Source: Stutzerimonas azotifigens DSM 17556 (GTDB lineage Bacteria; Pseudomonadota; Gammaproteobacteria; Pseudomonadales; Pseudomonadaceae). Taken from it: a DNA stretch of 64,000 nt. The stretch spans positions 69,128 to 133,127 of the forward strand of contig NZ_KE384417.1 in assembly GCF_000425625.1 (NCBI RefSeq). Direction: 5' to 3'. Positions 43,867 to 52,524 of the stretch are shown here, one piece after another (within the stretch, counting starts at the first letter, position 1; each line of letters opens with the position of its first letter). Both the position numbers and the translations under genes were made by a program. The notes beneath the pieces are model-generated. The model made no database searches. It was not told where the DNA came from and saw nothing but the letters and a program-made list of their open reading frames with translations.

Positions 43867-44898
43867 ATGACCGCCACTGCCAAGAAGAAACCGCTGTTCC
43901 GCTACACCGACGGCCCCCTGCCCAACACCCTGGCGATGAGCTACACCCTGTTCGGCTACGTCGCCGGCGTGGCCCTGCTGTTCGTCGCCAACCCCTGGCT
44001 GAATGCGCTCGGTACCCTGCTGCTGGCGCACGCGATGGTCATCGCCGCCTACCTCATCCACGAATTCGCCCACGGCACCATCTTCAGCGTGCCGAAGCAC
44101 AACCAGTGGGCCGGCAACGTCTGCAGCTGGATGGCCGGCAGCTGCTACGCCGAGTTCCAGGACCTGCGCAAGAAGCACATGCGCCACCACGTCGACCGCG
44201 CCGACGTCATCACCTTCGACAGCAAGGCCTTCCTCATGGCCCGCCCGGTCTGGGTGCGCAAGCTGGTGCTGGCGCTGGAATGGGCCTACGTGCCGGCGGT
44301 GGAGCTGATCATGCACGGGTACGTGATTGCCCTACCCTTCGTCACCGGTAACGAGAAGCACCGCGCCCGCCGCGGCCAGGTGGCGCTGATCTTCGCCCTG
44401 CGCACCGCGCTGTTCGCAATCGTCGGGCTGTTCTCGCTCAAGGCGCTGGTGCTCTATGCGGTGGCCTGGATGATCATGCTCACCGTGCTGCGCTTCGCCG
44501 ACGCCTACCAGCACACCTACGACGCCTTCGCCGTGCTCGAGGAAGGCAGCGTGCCGGACGACAAGCCGCGCGACCGCGCCTACGAGCAGCAGAACACCTA
44601 CAGCAACGTGGTCTCGGCACGCTGGCCGGTGCTCAACCTGCTGCTGCTCAACTTCAGCTTCCACAACGCCCACCACGAGAAGCCGGTGGCGCCCTGGTAC
44701 CGCCTGCCGAAGCTGCACGAGGAGCTGTACGGCAGCACCTACAACCAGGTGATCCCGATGCGTCAGCTGCTCGCGCCCTTCCACCGCCATCGCTTGAAGC
44801 GCGTACTCAGCGACGACTACGGCGTGGTCAGCGAGGGCCCGAACAAGGCCGAGGGCTTCTACGGCGCCGTCGGCGTCTCCTTCCTGACGGCGGTGTGA
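43867..44898 (+). CDS. membrane di-iron fatty acid desaturase/alkane hydroxylase-like oxygenase
   Basis: A 343-residue integral membrane protein with the three histidine boxes of the desaturase superfamily: H65-EFA-H69, H104-MR-HH (107-108) and H266-NA-HH (269-270), plus an extra His in ADAYQHTYDAF. Four or more TM helices lie between them. Length and boxes fit a di-iron oxygenase that hydroxylates or desaturates C-H bonds. It is one base from the next SDR gene, suggesting hydroxylation then oxidation of an imported N-alkyl or guanidino compound. It has no electron-transfer partner gene in the operon. Substrate not known. Confidence 0.85.
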   Translation: MTATAKKKPLFRYTDGPLPNTLAMSYTLFGYVAGVALLFVANPWLNALGTLLLAHAMVIAAYLIHEFAHGTIFSVPKHNQWAGNVCSWMAGSCYAEFQDLRKKHMRHHVDRADVITFDSKAFLMARPVWVRKLVLALEWAYVPAVELIMHGYVIALPFVTGNEKHRARRGQVALIFALRTALFAIVGLFSLKALVLYAVAWMIMLTVLRFADAYQHTYDAFAVLEEGSVPDDKPRDRAYEQQNTYSNVVSARWPVLNLLLLNFSFHNAHHEKPVAPWYRLPKLHEELYGSTYNQVIPMRQLLAPFHRHRLKRVLSDDYGVVSEGPNKAEGFYGAVGVSFLTAV

Positions 44899-44899
44899 G

Positions 44900-45685
44900 A
44901 TGAACCCACTGGATTATCGCGGCCGCACGGTGGTGCTGACCGGCGCCGCCGGCGGCATCGGCCGGGGCCTGGCACAGGCCTTCGGCGAGGCCGGCGCCAC
45001 CCTGGAACTGCTGGACCGCGACGCCGCCGCGCTCGAGCGCCTGGTCGCCGAGCTGGCGCCGCTGGTCCCGGCCCGCGGCACGCCGCTGGACCTCGCCGAC
45101 CACGCGGCGGTCGAGGCCTACGCTCATGACCTGGCGGCCGGCGACGCGGTGGTGGACCTGCTGATCAACAACGCCGGGGTGGAATACCCGACGCCGCTGG
45201 CCGACAGCGGTATCGAGGCCGACCGGCGCTGGGCCGCCCTGCTGGACAACAACGTGGCCTCCATGCAGCGCCTGACCCGCGCGCTGCTGCCGCGCCTGCC
45301 GGCCGGCGCCAGCGTGATCAACCAGGCCTCGATCTGGGGCCTGAAGGGCGTGCCAGGCTTTTCCGCCTACGTGGCGAGCAAGCATGCGGTGATCGGCCTG
45401 ACCCGCGCCCTGGCCTGGGAGCTCGGCCCGCGGCGCATCCGCGTCAACGCCGTGTGTCCGGGCTGGATCGGCACCGAGGCGGCGATGCGCTCGCTGCGGG
45501 CGATGGCCGTGGACAACGGACGCAGCGAAGCCGACGAGCTCAGGACCATCCTCGCCGCGCAGGCGATCCCCGAACTGCTGATGCCGGAAGACCTGGCCGG
45601 CACCTTCCTGTTCCTCGGCTCCTCGCTGGCCGCCGCCGTCACCGGCCAGGCGCTGTCGGTGAGCCACGGCGAGGTCATGCACTGA
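44900..45685 (+). CDS. short-chain dehydrogenase/reductase (SDR)
   Basis: A 261-residue classical SDR with TGAAGGIGRG, NNAG, Ser in NQASIW and YVASKHAV. The C-terminal region (GWIGTEAAMRSLRAM..LMPEDLAGTFLFLGSSLAAAVTGQALSVSHGE) is complete. LLDRDAAALE after the second strand favours NAD. It overlaps the next SDR gene by a TGATG junction. Two unlike SDRs in a row imply two successive oxidations or different substrates. Confidence 0.88.
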   Translation: MNPLDYRGRTVVLTGAAGGIGRGLAQAFGEAGATLELLDRDAAALERLVAELAPLVPARGTPLDLADHAAVEAYAHDLAAGDAVVDLLINNAGVEYPTPLADSGIEADRRWAALLDNNVASMQRLTRALLPRLPAGASVINQASIWGLKGVPGFSAYVASKHAVIGLTRALAWELGPRRIRVNAVCPGWIGTEAAMRSLRAMAVDNGRSEADELRTILAAQAIPELLMPEDLAGTFLFLGSSLAAAVTGQALSVSHGEVMH

Positions 45686-46422
45686 TGACGCTCGATCTTT
45701 CCGGCCAGACCGCGCTGGTCACCGGCGCCGCCACCGGCATCGGCCGGGCCACCGCCCTGGCACTGGCCGAGGCCGGCGCGACCGTGTGGGCCAACCACCT
45801 CGGCCAGCACGACGCCGTCACCGAGCTTCGCGCCGCGGGCATCGAACCGATCGAAGCGGATGTCACCGACCCCGCCGCGGTCGCCGCCATGTTTGAGACC
45901 CTCGAGGCCACCGGCCCGCTGGACCTGCTGGTGAACAACGCCGGCGTGCTGCTGAAGAAACCCTTTCTCGACACCGGCGAGGACGACTGGGCCTGGGTGC
46001 TCGGCGTCGACCTGACCGCCGTCTACCGCTGCTGCCGGCACGCGCTGCCCGGCATGCGTGCGCGCGGTCGCGGGGCGATCGTCAACGTCGCCTCGGACCT
46101 CGGCTTCCTCGGCCGCGAGCACTACGCCGCCTACTGCGCCGCCAAGGCCGGCGTCATGGGACTCACCCGCTCGCTGGCGCGCGAGTTCTCCGCCGACGGC
46201 ATCCGCGTCAACGGCGTCGCGCCGGGGCCGATCGCCACCGCCATGGTCAGCCCCGAGCACATGAGCGAGGAATGGATGGCCAAGGAACTGGCGATCCCCA
46301 TGGCGCGCCTGGGCACGCCGGAGGAAGTGGCCGCGGCCATCGTCTTCCTGCTCTCGCCACAGGCGAGCTATTTCACCGGACAGATACTCGGGCCCAATGG
46401 CGGCTCCTGGATGGGCGCATGA
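45685..46422 (+). CDS. short-chain dehydrogenase/reductase (SDR), second of pair
   Basis: A 245-residue SDR with TGAATGIGRA, NNAG, Ser in NVASDLG and YCAAKAG, ending in YFTGQILGPNGGSWMG. The ATG overlaps the preceding stop. Sequence is clearly different from the first SDR. VWANHLGQHDAV lacks the acidic residue typical of NAD enzymes at the end of strand two, so NADP use is possible. Confidence 0.88.
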   Translation: MTLDLSGQTALVTGAATGIGRATALALAEAGATVWANHLGQHDAVTELRAAGIEPIEADVTDPAAVAAMFETLEATGPLDLLVNNAGVLLKKPFLDTGEDDWAWVLGVDLTAVYRCCRHALPGMRARGRGAIVNVASDLGFLGREHYAAYCAAKAGVMGLTRSLAREFSADGIRVNGVAPGPIATAMVSPEHMSEEWMAKELAIPMARLGTPEEVAAAIVFLLSPQASYFTGQILGPNGGSWMGA

Positions 46423-47303
46423 GCGGCTTGCTGCCACAGGCGCTGCTGGTCGGCGGCGCCACGCTCTGGGGCCTGGGCTGGCTGCCGCTGCGGTTCTTCG
46501 CCGCCCAGGGCCTGACCGGCATGCCGCTGGTGCTGCTGACCTACTCGCTGCTCAGCCTGCTCGCCGTGCCGGTGCTCTGGCACCAGCGCCGGCGCTGGGC
46601 GCCGCAGTACCTGCACGTGGTCGCCATGGGCCTGGGCGGCGGCTGGGCCACCGCGGCGCTGGTCACCGCGCTCGGCGACGGCCACGTGGTGCGGGTGATG
46701 CTGCTGTTCTACCTGGCGCCGGTGTGGGGAACGCTCGGCGGCTGGCTGCTGCTGGACGAGCGCCTGACCCCCGCTCGGGTCGCGGCGCTGCTGCTGGCGA
46801 TGGTGGGCATCGCGCTGACCCTGGGCATCGACCGCGACGCCTTCCGGCCGCTGGACGGCAACGACTGGCTGGCGCTCAGCGCCGGCCTGGCGTTCAGCCT
46901 GAACAACCTCGCCACCCGCGCCGCCGATCAGGTGCCGCTGGGCAGCAAGGCGCTGGTCAGCTTCATCGGCAGCGCCCTGCTCGGCGGGCTGTTCTGCCTG
47001 CTGTTCGACCAGGCGCCGCCCCCTCTCGACCTGACCCTGGCCTGGCAGATCGGCCTGCTGGCGCTCGGCTGGATCCTCAGCATGTCCGCGGTGCAGTACG
47101 GCCTGACCCACCTGGAAGCCGGCCGCGCGGCGGTGCTGGTGGTGTTCGAGCTGATCGCCGCGGTGCTGTCCTCGGCCTGGCTCGGCTCGCAAGGCATCGG
47201 CGCCCACGAATGGCTCGGCGCCGCCCTGGTGACCGCCGCCGCGCTGATCGCCGGCTGGCCGGAACGTCCCTCCCTTACCAGCGCACGGAGTACGCCTGCA
47301 TGA
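46419..47303 (+). CDS. EamA/DMT family transporter
   Basis: A 294-residue protein with ten predicted hydrophobic segments and two EamA repeats (GGATLWGLGWLPLRF..; LALSAGLAFSLNNLATRAA..). ATGA overlap with the SDR gene and with creatininase places it firmly in the operon. DMT transporters usually export metabolites or drugs. In this operon it may export a side product or excess guanidine-like compound. It is not of the small SMR/SugE type normally used for guanidinium. Confidence 0.88.
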   Translation: MSGLLPQALLVGGATLWGLGWLPLRFFAAQGLTGMPLVLLTYSLLSLLAVPVLWHQRRRWAPQYLHVVAMGLGGGWATAALVTALGDGHVVRVMLLFYLAPVWGTLGGWLLLDERLTPARVAALLLAMVGIALTLGIDRDAFRPLDGNDWLALSAGLAFSLNNLATRAADQVPLGSKALVSFIGSALLGGLFCLLFDQAPPPLDLTLAWQIGLLALGWILSMSAVQYGLTHLEAGRAAVLVVFELIAAVLSSAWLGSQGIGAHEWLGAALVTAAALIAGWPERPSLTSARSTPA

Positions 47304-48073
47304 ATCCCGTCCACATGGAGCAACTGAGCTGGGTCGACTACGAGCGCCGCGTGCAGGAAGGCGCGGTGCTGTTCCTGCCCTGCGGCGCCACCGAGCAGCA
47401 CGGCCCGCACCTGCCGCTGGGCACCGACGCGCTGCTGGCCAGCGCCATCAGCGCCGAGGTCGCCGCGCGGGTTGGCGGGCTGGTCGCCCCGGCCCTGTCC
47501 TACGGCTACAAGTCGCAGCCCAAGTGCGGCGGCGGCCAGCATTTCTGCGGCACCACCAGCCTCGACGGCGCGACCCTGAGTGCCCTGGTGCGCGACGCGG
47601 TGCGCGAATTCCACCGCCACGGCGTCAAGCGCCTGGTGCTGGTGCTCGGCCACTACGAGAACACCTGGTTCGTCGCCGAGGGCATCCAGCTGGCGCTGCG
47701 CGAGCTGGGGCCGGATGCCGGGCTGGAGGTGATGCGCCTGGAACACTGGGACTTCTGCCGTGAAGAAACGCTGGAGGACATCTTTCCCGACGGCTTCCCC
47801 GGCTTCGCGCTGGAGCACGCGGCGGTTATCGAGACCTCGCTGATGCTGCATTTCCACCCGCACCTGGTGGCCCTGGAAAAGATTCCGGACGACGGCCCGG
47901 CGGACTTCCCGCCCTACGACATGTACCCCACCCGCACCGAGTGGGTGCCGCCGTCCGGCGTGCTGTCCTCGGCCAGGGGGTCCAGCGCGGCCAAGGGCGC
48001 GCGCCTGGCCGGTGACATCGTCGACGGCATCACCGCCGCCGTGCGCTTCGAGTTCAAGCTGGAGGGCCTCTGA
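47300..48073 (+). CDS. creatininase-family amidohydrolase, close to true creatininase
   Basis: A 257-residue protein of creatininase size. Metal ligands E32, H34 (ATEQHGPHLPLGTD) and D43, then GHYEN (H118, E120), and the creatininase-like segment YGYKSQPKCGGGQHFCGTTS. From memory of Pseudomonas creatininase, the active-site loop Trp154 is kept (W150 in HWDF), but the second loop Trp174 appears replaced by Phe169 (PGFALEHA). This suggests cleavage or closure of a cyclic amide related to creatinine, perhaps with altered size preference. Creatinine is itself a cyclic guanidino compound, which fits control by a guanidine riboswitch. No creatinase gene is in the window. Confidence 0.85.
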   Translation: MNPVHMEQLSWVDYERRVQEGAVLFLPCGATEQHGPHLPLGTDALLASAISAEVAARVGGLVAPALSYGYKSQPKCGGGQHFCGTTSLDGATLSALVRDAVREFHRHGVKRLVLVLGHYENTWFVAEGIQLALRELGPDAGLEVMRLEHWDFCREETLEDIFPDGFPGFALEHAAVIETSLMLHFHPHLVALEKIPDDGPADFPPYDMYPTRTEWVPPSGVLSSARGSSAAKGARLAGDIVDGITAAVRFEFKLEGL

Positions 48074-48714
48074 TGCTCGAACTGCGCCACAGCGCCCTGC
48101 TGGTGATCGACATGCAGCGCGACTTCTGCGCGCCGGGCGGCTACGCCGACCGGGCCGGTATGGACGTCCAGCGGCTGCGCGCGCCGATCCCGGCGATCCG
48201 GCGGCTGCTGGCCGGCGCCCGCGAGCGCGGCATGACCATCATCCACACCCGCGAGGGCCATCGCCCGGACCTGTCCGACCTTCCCGAGCCCAAGCGCCGC
48301 CGCGCCGAAGCCAGCGGCGCGCCGATCGGCTCGCCCGGCCCGCTGGGGCGGCTGCTGGTGCGCGGCGAATACGGCCACGACCTGATCGACGAACTGCAGC
48401 CGCTGGCCGGCGAGCCGGTGATCGACAAGCCCGGCTACGGCGCCTTCGCCCACACCGACCTGGAGCTGCTGCTGCGTAACCGCGGCATTCGCCAGCTGTT
48501 CCTCGCCGGCGTGACCACCGAGGTCTGCGTGTCCTCGACGCTGCGCCAGGCGATCGACCTCGGCTTCGAGTGCTTCACCCTGGCCGACGCCTGCGCCTCC
48601 CACGACCCGCGCCTGCACCAGGCGGCGCTGAACATGATCCACGTCGAGGGCGGGCTGTTCGGCCGCGTCATCGACAGCGCCGAATTGCTCGATCGCATGG
48701 AGAGCGCCGCATGA
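48073..48714 (+). CDS. isochorismatase-like cysteine hydrolase (ureidoacrylate/biuret/N-carbamoyl amidase type)
   Basis: A 213-residue cysteine hydrolase with the triad D13 (VIDMQRDF), K119 (VIDKPGYGAF) and C152 (GVTTEVCVSS). HTREGHRPDLSDL and the LVRGEYGHDLIDEL segment resemble biuret hydrolase, RutB and N-carbamoylsarcosine amidase-type members that hydrolyse ureido groups. Its ATG overlaps the creatininase stop. A creatininase-like enzyme plus a carbamoyl hydrolase recalls creatinine breakdown by the N-methylhydantoin/N-carbamoylsarcosine branch, but the hydantoinase is missing. Confidence 0.85.
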   Translation: MLELRHSALLVIDMQRDFCAPGGYADRAGMDVQRLRAPIPAIRRLLAGARERGMTIIHTREGHRPDLSDLPEPKRRRAEASGAPIGSPGPLGRLLVRGEYGHDLIDELQPLAGEPVIDKPGYGAFAHTDLELLLRNRGIRQLFLAGVTTEVCVSSTLRQAIDLGFECFTLADACASHDPRLHQAALNMIHVEGGLFGRVIDSAELLDRMESAA

Positions 48715-49493
48715 CCGCCGTGCTCAGGCTCTGGCCGCTGCTGACCGCGACCCACCGCTACGACAAGTCGATCTCCACCCGCGGCCGCGGCCAGGGCGAG
48801 CGGATCGAGGCGCCGATCCTCGCCTACCTGATCGAGACCACCCAGGGCCGGATCCTCTTCGACGTCGGCTGCGACTATCAAAAGCTCGCCGACCCTGCGC
48901 TGCGCGCGAAGTGGTACGACCCGGCGGAATTTCCCATGGGCCCGCCGCAGATGAGCGAGGAGCAGCGGCTGCCGGCGCACTTCGCGCGCCTCGGGCTGAC
49001 GCCGGCGGACATCGACCTGGTGTTCCTCAGCCACCTGCACTTCGACCACGCCGGCGGCCTGTGCGACGTCTGCGGCTGCGACGTGCACGTGCACGAGGCC
49101 GAGCTGGCGGCGGCGCACGAGCCGGCGGACGACGCCTATTTCGCCGACGATTTCGCCGGCGATTACCGCTGGAAACCGCAGCGCGACGAATACGACCTTG
49201 TGCCGGGCGTGCGGGCGATCAACACCCCCGGGCACACCGCCGGGCACATGTCGCTGCTGATCGAGCTGCCCCAGGGGCGGCCGGTGATTCTCGCCGGCGA
49301 TGCCGCCGACCTCACCGAGAACCTCGAGGATGAGATCGCCCCCGGCCTCTGCTGGCGGGACCGCGAGGACCTGGCCCTGGCCAGCATCCGCAAGCTCAAG
49401 GCCACCGCCGCCGAGACCGATGCCGAGCTCTGGCCGAACCACGACATGGCCTTCTGGCGCACCCTCAGGCGCTTTCCGGAGTACCACGCATGA
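48711..49493 (+). CDS. metallo-beta-lactamase-fold hydrolase (N-acyl homoserine lactonase-like)
   Basis: A 260-residue metallohydrolase with the HxHxDH motif at H108-L-H110-F-D112-H113, later PGHTAGHMSLLIEL and GDAADLTE. It resembles AHL-lactonase (AttM/AiiA-like) proteins in size and order. In this operon a lactone or cyclic amide made by the oxygenase and dehydrogenases is a more likely substrate than a quorum signal. Both ends overlap neighbours by four bases. Confidence 0.85.
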   Translation: MTAVLRLWPLLTATHRYDKSISTRGRGQGERIEAPILAYLIETTQGRILFDVGCDYQKLADPALRAKWYDPAEFPMGPPQMSEEQRLPAHFARLGLTPADIDLVFLSHLHFDHAGGLCDVCGCDVHVHEAELAAAHEPADDAYFADDFAGDYRWKPQRDEYDLVPGVRAINTPGHTAGHMSLLIELPQGRPVILAGDAADLTENLEDEIAPGLCWRDREDLALASIRKLKATAAETDAELWPNHDMAFWRTLRRFPEYHA

Positions 49494-50293
49494 ATCCCGT
49501 ACCGGACGCCTACCTCGGCGTATGGCAGCGGCGCCTGCTGACCACCACGGCCGGTGTGCGCGACGAGAGCAGCGACGTGTTCTGGCTGCAGACTGCCCGG
49601 CTGCACGCCGACCTGCGCATCCCGCAGCCGACGCCCGCCGCCGGCGCCGTCAGCGTCGAGACCTGCACCCATGCCGAACAGCAGGCGCTCGCCGGCCAGT
49701 CGGGCTTCGCCGGCCTGACCGAGGTCGAGGGCGAGCGCTGCCAGTGGCACCGCCTGCTGGACTACCAGCCGGCGCGCGAGCAGGCGGACGTCGGGCGGAT
49801 GCGCTTCGAGCACAGCGAACGGCTGATCGAGGACGCGCTCGACGGCAGCTACCACGAGATCTGGCACCGCCTGCCGGAATCGCTCGGCAGCAACTGGGGG
49901 CTCTGGCTGCAGGCCGCGTCCAGCGCCCGGCAAGGCTGCCTGCTGGTGGCCGGCGACTACTTCCTGTTCGCCGCCGAGCGGCCGTGCCCGCTGCCGCCGG
50001 GCGGCACCCTGCACGATCGCCTGGCCGCAGTGAGCCCGGCCGAGCGTCTGCAGCTGCTGGCCTGCGAGCTTTCCTTCGGCCGCCATCGCGGCGGCGCCAC
50101 GCCCTGGCGGATCAGCCATTCGACCCTGCCCGGGCGCGTCGGCCAGGCCCTGCTGCCGGCCGACTGTCCGCACCACGACGCCGAGGCGCTGCCGCCCGCC
50201 GCGCTGCTCCAGCTCGGCCGCTACAGCCCAGCCGGCGGCTGGATTCCCGTTCCCGCACCCGTCTCGTTCGCACCGCAGGAGACCTGCCCATGA
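49490..50293 (+). CDS. uncharacterised protein, paralogue of the 24.5 kb gene
   Basis: A 267-residue soluble protein with no signal or TM segment. It shares a pattern with the 312-residue product at 24508-25446: YLGVWQRRLL, DVFWLQTARLHADLRIP, a Gly/Glu-rich middle, GCLLVAGDYFLFAAERP, and STLPGRVGQALLPAD. I cannot name a family. It is between the lactonase-like and permease genes, with four-base overlaps on both sides, so it is part of the same function. A beta-rich small-molecule binding protein is possible from the alternating hydrophobic strands; this is a guess. Confidence 0.8.
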   Translation: MNPVPDAYLGVWQRRLLTTTAGVRDESSDVFWLQTARLHADLRIPQPTPAAGAVSVETCTHAEQQALAGQSGFAGLTEVEGERCQWHRLLDYQPAREQADVGRMRFEHSERLIEDALDGSYHEIWHRLPESLGSNWGLWLQAASSARQGCLLVAGDYFLFAAERPCPLPPGGTLHDRLAAVSPAERLQLLACELSFGRHRGGATPWRISHSTLPGRVGQALLPADCPHHDAEALPPAALLQLGRYSPAGGWIPVPAPVSFAPQETCP

Positions 50294-51177
50294 CTGCGCA
50301 CCTCACGCTCGCCTCCCCGGAAATCACCGCCCCGGCCGCCGCAGCCGCCGCGCAGGAAGCGCCCGCGCCGACGCCGCCGGCCAGGCCCCGCGCGCGCTGG
50401 TGGAGCATCCGCGGCGAGCTGCCGCGGCGCATCGTCTGGACACTGGCCATCGCCGGCCTGACCGCGCCCTTCGTGCTCTGGTGGGCCTGGACCGCGCTCG
50501 GCCTGGCCGACCCCATGTTCATGCCCAGCCCCGGCGCGGTGCTGGAACGCATCGGCCGCTGGTGGACCAGCGAGGGCCTGCTGCAGGACATCGGCATCAG
50601 CGTCTACCGGGTGATGGCCGGGTTCGCCCTGTCCGCGCTGCTCGCCCTGCCGCTGGGGCTGTACATCGGCACCTACCGGCCGGTGCAGGCGCTGCTCGAA
50701 CCGCTCACCGACTTCATCCGCTACATGCCGGCGGTGGCCTTCATCCCGCTGGTGATGCTCTGGGTCGGCATCGACGAGGGCGCCAAGATCCTAATCATCT
50801 TTATCGGCACCTTCTTCCAGATGGTGCTGATGGTGGCCGAAGACGTGCGCCGGGTGCCGATGGCGCAGATCGAGGCGGCGCAGACCATGGGCGCGACCCG
50901 CGCGGAGATCGTCCGCCTGGTGATCCTGCCCTCCTCGCGCCCGGCGCTCCTCGACACCCTGCGCATCACCTGCGGCTGGGCCTGGACCTACCTGGTGGTG
51001 GCCGAACTGGTGGCCGCCAACTCGGGCCTCGGCTACGCCATCCTCAAGGCCCAGCGCTACATGCACACCGACAAGATCTTCGCCGGCATCCTCTTGATCG
51101 GCCTGATCGGCCTGCTCACCGACCAGGCCTTCCGCTGGCTGTCACGCCGCGCCTTCCCCTGGAGGAAACAAGCATGA
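50290..51177 (+). CDS. ABC transporter permease, nitrate/sulfonate/taurine type
   Basis: A 295-residue permease with an Ala/Pro-rich N-terminal tail, about six helices and the EAA loop QIEAAQTMGATRAEIVRLVILPSSRPALLDTLRI. Motif YMPAVAFIPLVMLWVGIDEGAKILIIFIGTFF is typical of SsuC/TauC-like proteins. Partner of the ATPase that follows and of the binding protein at 42814. Placement of transporter halves at opposite ends of the operon is unusual. Confidence 0.92.
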   Translation: MTAHLTLASPEITAPAAAAAAQEAPAPTPPARPRARWWSIRGELPRRIVWTLAIAGLTAPFVLWWAWTALGLADPMFMPSPGAVLERIGRWWTSEGLLQDIGISVYRVMAGFALSALLALPLGLYIGTYRPVQALLEPLTDFIRYMPAVAFIPLVMLWVGIDEGAKILIIFIGTFFQMVLMVAEDVRRVPMAQIEAAQTMGATRAEIVRLVILPSSRPALLDTLRITCGWAWTYLVVAELVAANSGLGYAILKAQRYMHTDKIFAGILLIGLIGLLTDQAFRWLSRRAFPWRKQA

Positions 51178-52013
51178 CCGCACCCAAGATCGGCATCCGC
51201 GAAGTGGGCAAGACCTTCGTCAGCGACAAGCGCGAAGTCGAAGCGCTGCAGTCGGTGAACCTCGACGTGCAGCCCAACGAGTTCATCACCTTCGTCGGCG
51301 CCTCGGGCTGCGGCAAGTCGACCCTGCTGCGCATCATCGCCGGGCTGGAGACGTTGAGCCGCGGCGAGATCCTGCTCGACGGCAAGCCGGTCGACGGGCC
51401 GGGCGTCGACCGCGCCATGGTGTTCCAGCACTACAGCCTCTATCCCTGGCTGACGGTGATGAAGAACATCAGGTTCTGCCGCCAGCTCAAGGTGGTCGCC
51501 GACACCGTGCACAGCGAAGCCGACGTCGAAACGGCGGCCGGCCGCGCCGACGCACTGCTGTCGCTGATGGGCCTGACCAGCTTCGCCGACGCCTACCCCA
51601 GCCAGCTCTCCGGCGGCATGCAGCAGCGCGTGGCGATCGCCCGCGCGCTCATGCCCAAGCCGGCGACCCTGCTCATGGACGAACCCTTCGGCGCGCTCGA
51701 CGCGCAGACCCGCGAAGTGATGCACGACCTGATCCGCCACGTGTACAGGCTGGAGAAGACCACCATCCTGTTCGTCACCCACGACGTCGAGGAAGCCATT
51801 TACCTCGGCGGCCGCGTGGTGCTGATGGCGCCCCGACCGGGGCGGATCGACTCGATCTACGAGGTGCCGCTGCCGGCGCAGCGCAACCAGGATATGAAGC
51901 TCTCGCCCGAATTCACCGAGCTCAAGCGCCAAATCCTTGCCCGCATCCGCGAGACCTCGGGCATGCAGACCGACCTGGAGCAACTGGAGAAGCTGACGGC
52001 GATCGCCGGCTAA
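51174..52013 (+). CDS. ABC transporter ATP-binding protein, nitrate/sulfonate/taurine type
   Basis: A 279-residue ATPase with Walker [10 protein letters not shown], signature [15 protein letters not shown], Walker [14 protein letters not shown] and H-loop [14 protein letters not shown]. Length is slightly above SsuB/TauB because of a C-terminal extension ([21 protein letters not shown]). Last gene of the 11-gene riboswitch operon; GGAGG lies 10 bases before the ATG. Confidence 0.93.
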   Translation: MTAPKIGIREVGKTFVSDKREVEALQSVNLDVQPNEFITFVGASGCGKSTLLRIIAGLETLSRGEILLDGKPVDGPGVDRAMVFQHYSLYPWLTVMKNIRFCRQLKVVADTVHSEADVETAAGRADALLSLMGLTSFADAYPSQLSGGMQQRVAIARALMPKPATLLMDEPFGALDAQTREVMHDLIRHVYRLEKTTILFVTHDVEEAIYLGGRVVLMAPRPGRIDSIYEVPLPAQRNQDMKLSPEFTELKRQILARIRETSGMQTDLEQLEKLTAIAG

Positions 52014-52524
52014 GGTCTTCCCTAGGGTGCCCGTGGGGTGGGCCGGGCGGCGTTCCGCTTCAGCCCACCATGTCGGCCTGCTGCTCGCCTGTATTGCGGT
52101 GGGCTGAAGCCCACCCTACGCGGAGCGCCGGCCGCCCCTCCTGCGGGATGGCTGCAAGCGCGTGCCCCCGGTTCGCGAGCAAGCTCGCTCCTACGGGTTG
52201 GCTAAAGCTCTTCCACGTGCCCGACCTGCGTCGCCCAGTGTGGCGCGCTCTTCCAGAGTCAGCAATTCATTGCTAGGTCGCGCGTGAGACGAGGCCCACG
52301 CGCTGTGCTCGCTGACGGCAGTCGCCGCGGGGTCGCGCCTCCCACGGGTGGGCACGCGCGCTCGTAGGGTGGGCTTCAGCCCACCATGTCGGCCTGGCGC
52401 TCGCCTGTATCGCGGTGGGCTGAAGCCCACCCTACGCGGAGCGCCGGCCGCCCCCTCCTGCGGGATGGCTGCAAGCGCGTGCCCCCGTTCGCGAGCAAGC
52501 TCGCTCCTACGCAGAGCCACCAAG
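52014..52524. repeat. repeat-filled intergenic region with a duplicated 140-bp block
   Basis: No gene. The block beginning CAGCCCACCATGTCGGCCTG at 52061 recurs at 52377, each copy running about 140 bases through GGTGGGCTGAAGCCCACCCT, GCGGAGCGCCGGCCGCC and a GCGAGCAAGCTCGCTCCTAC hairpin. No clear intrinsic terminator follows the ATPase gene. Confidence 0.65.

Noticed and set aside
48711..49493. Quorum-quenching AHL lactonase
   Set aside because: Fold and motif fit, but the operon context points to a catabolic lactone or amide substrate; no quorum-sensing genes are nearby.
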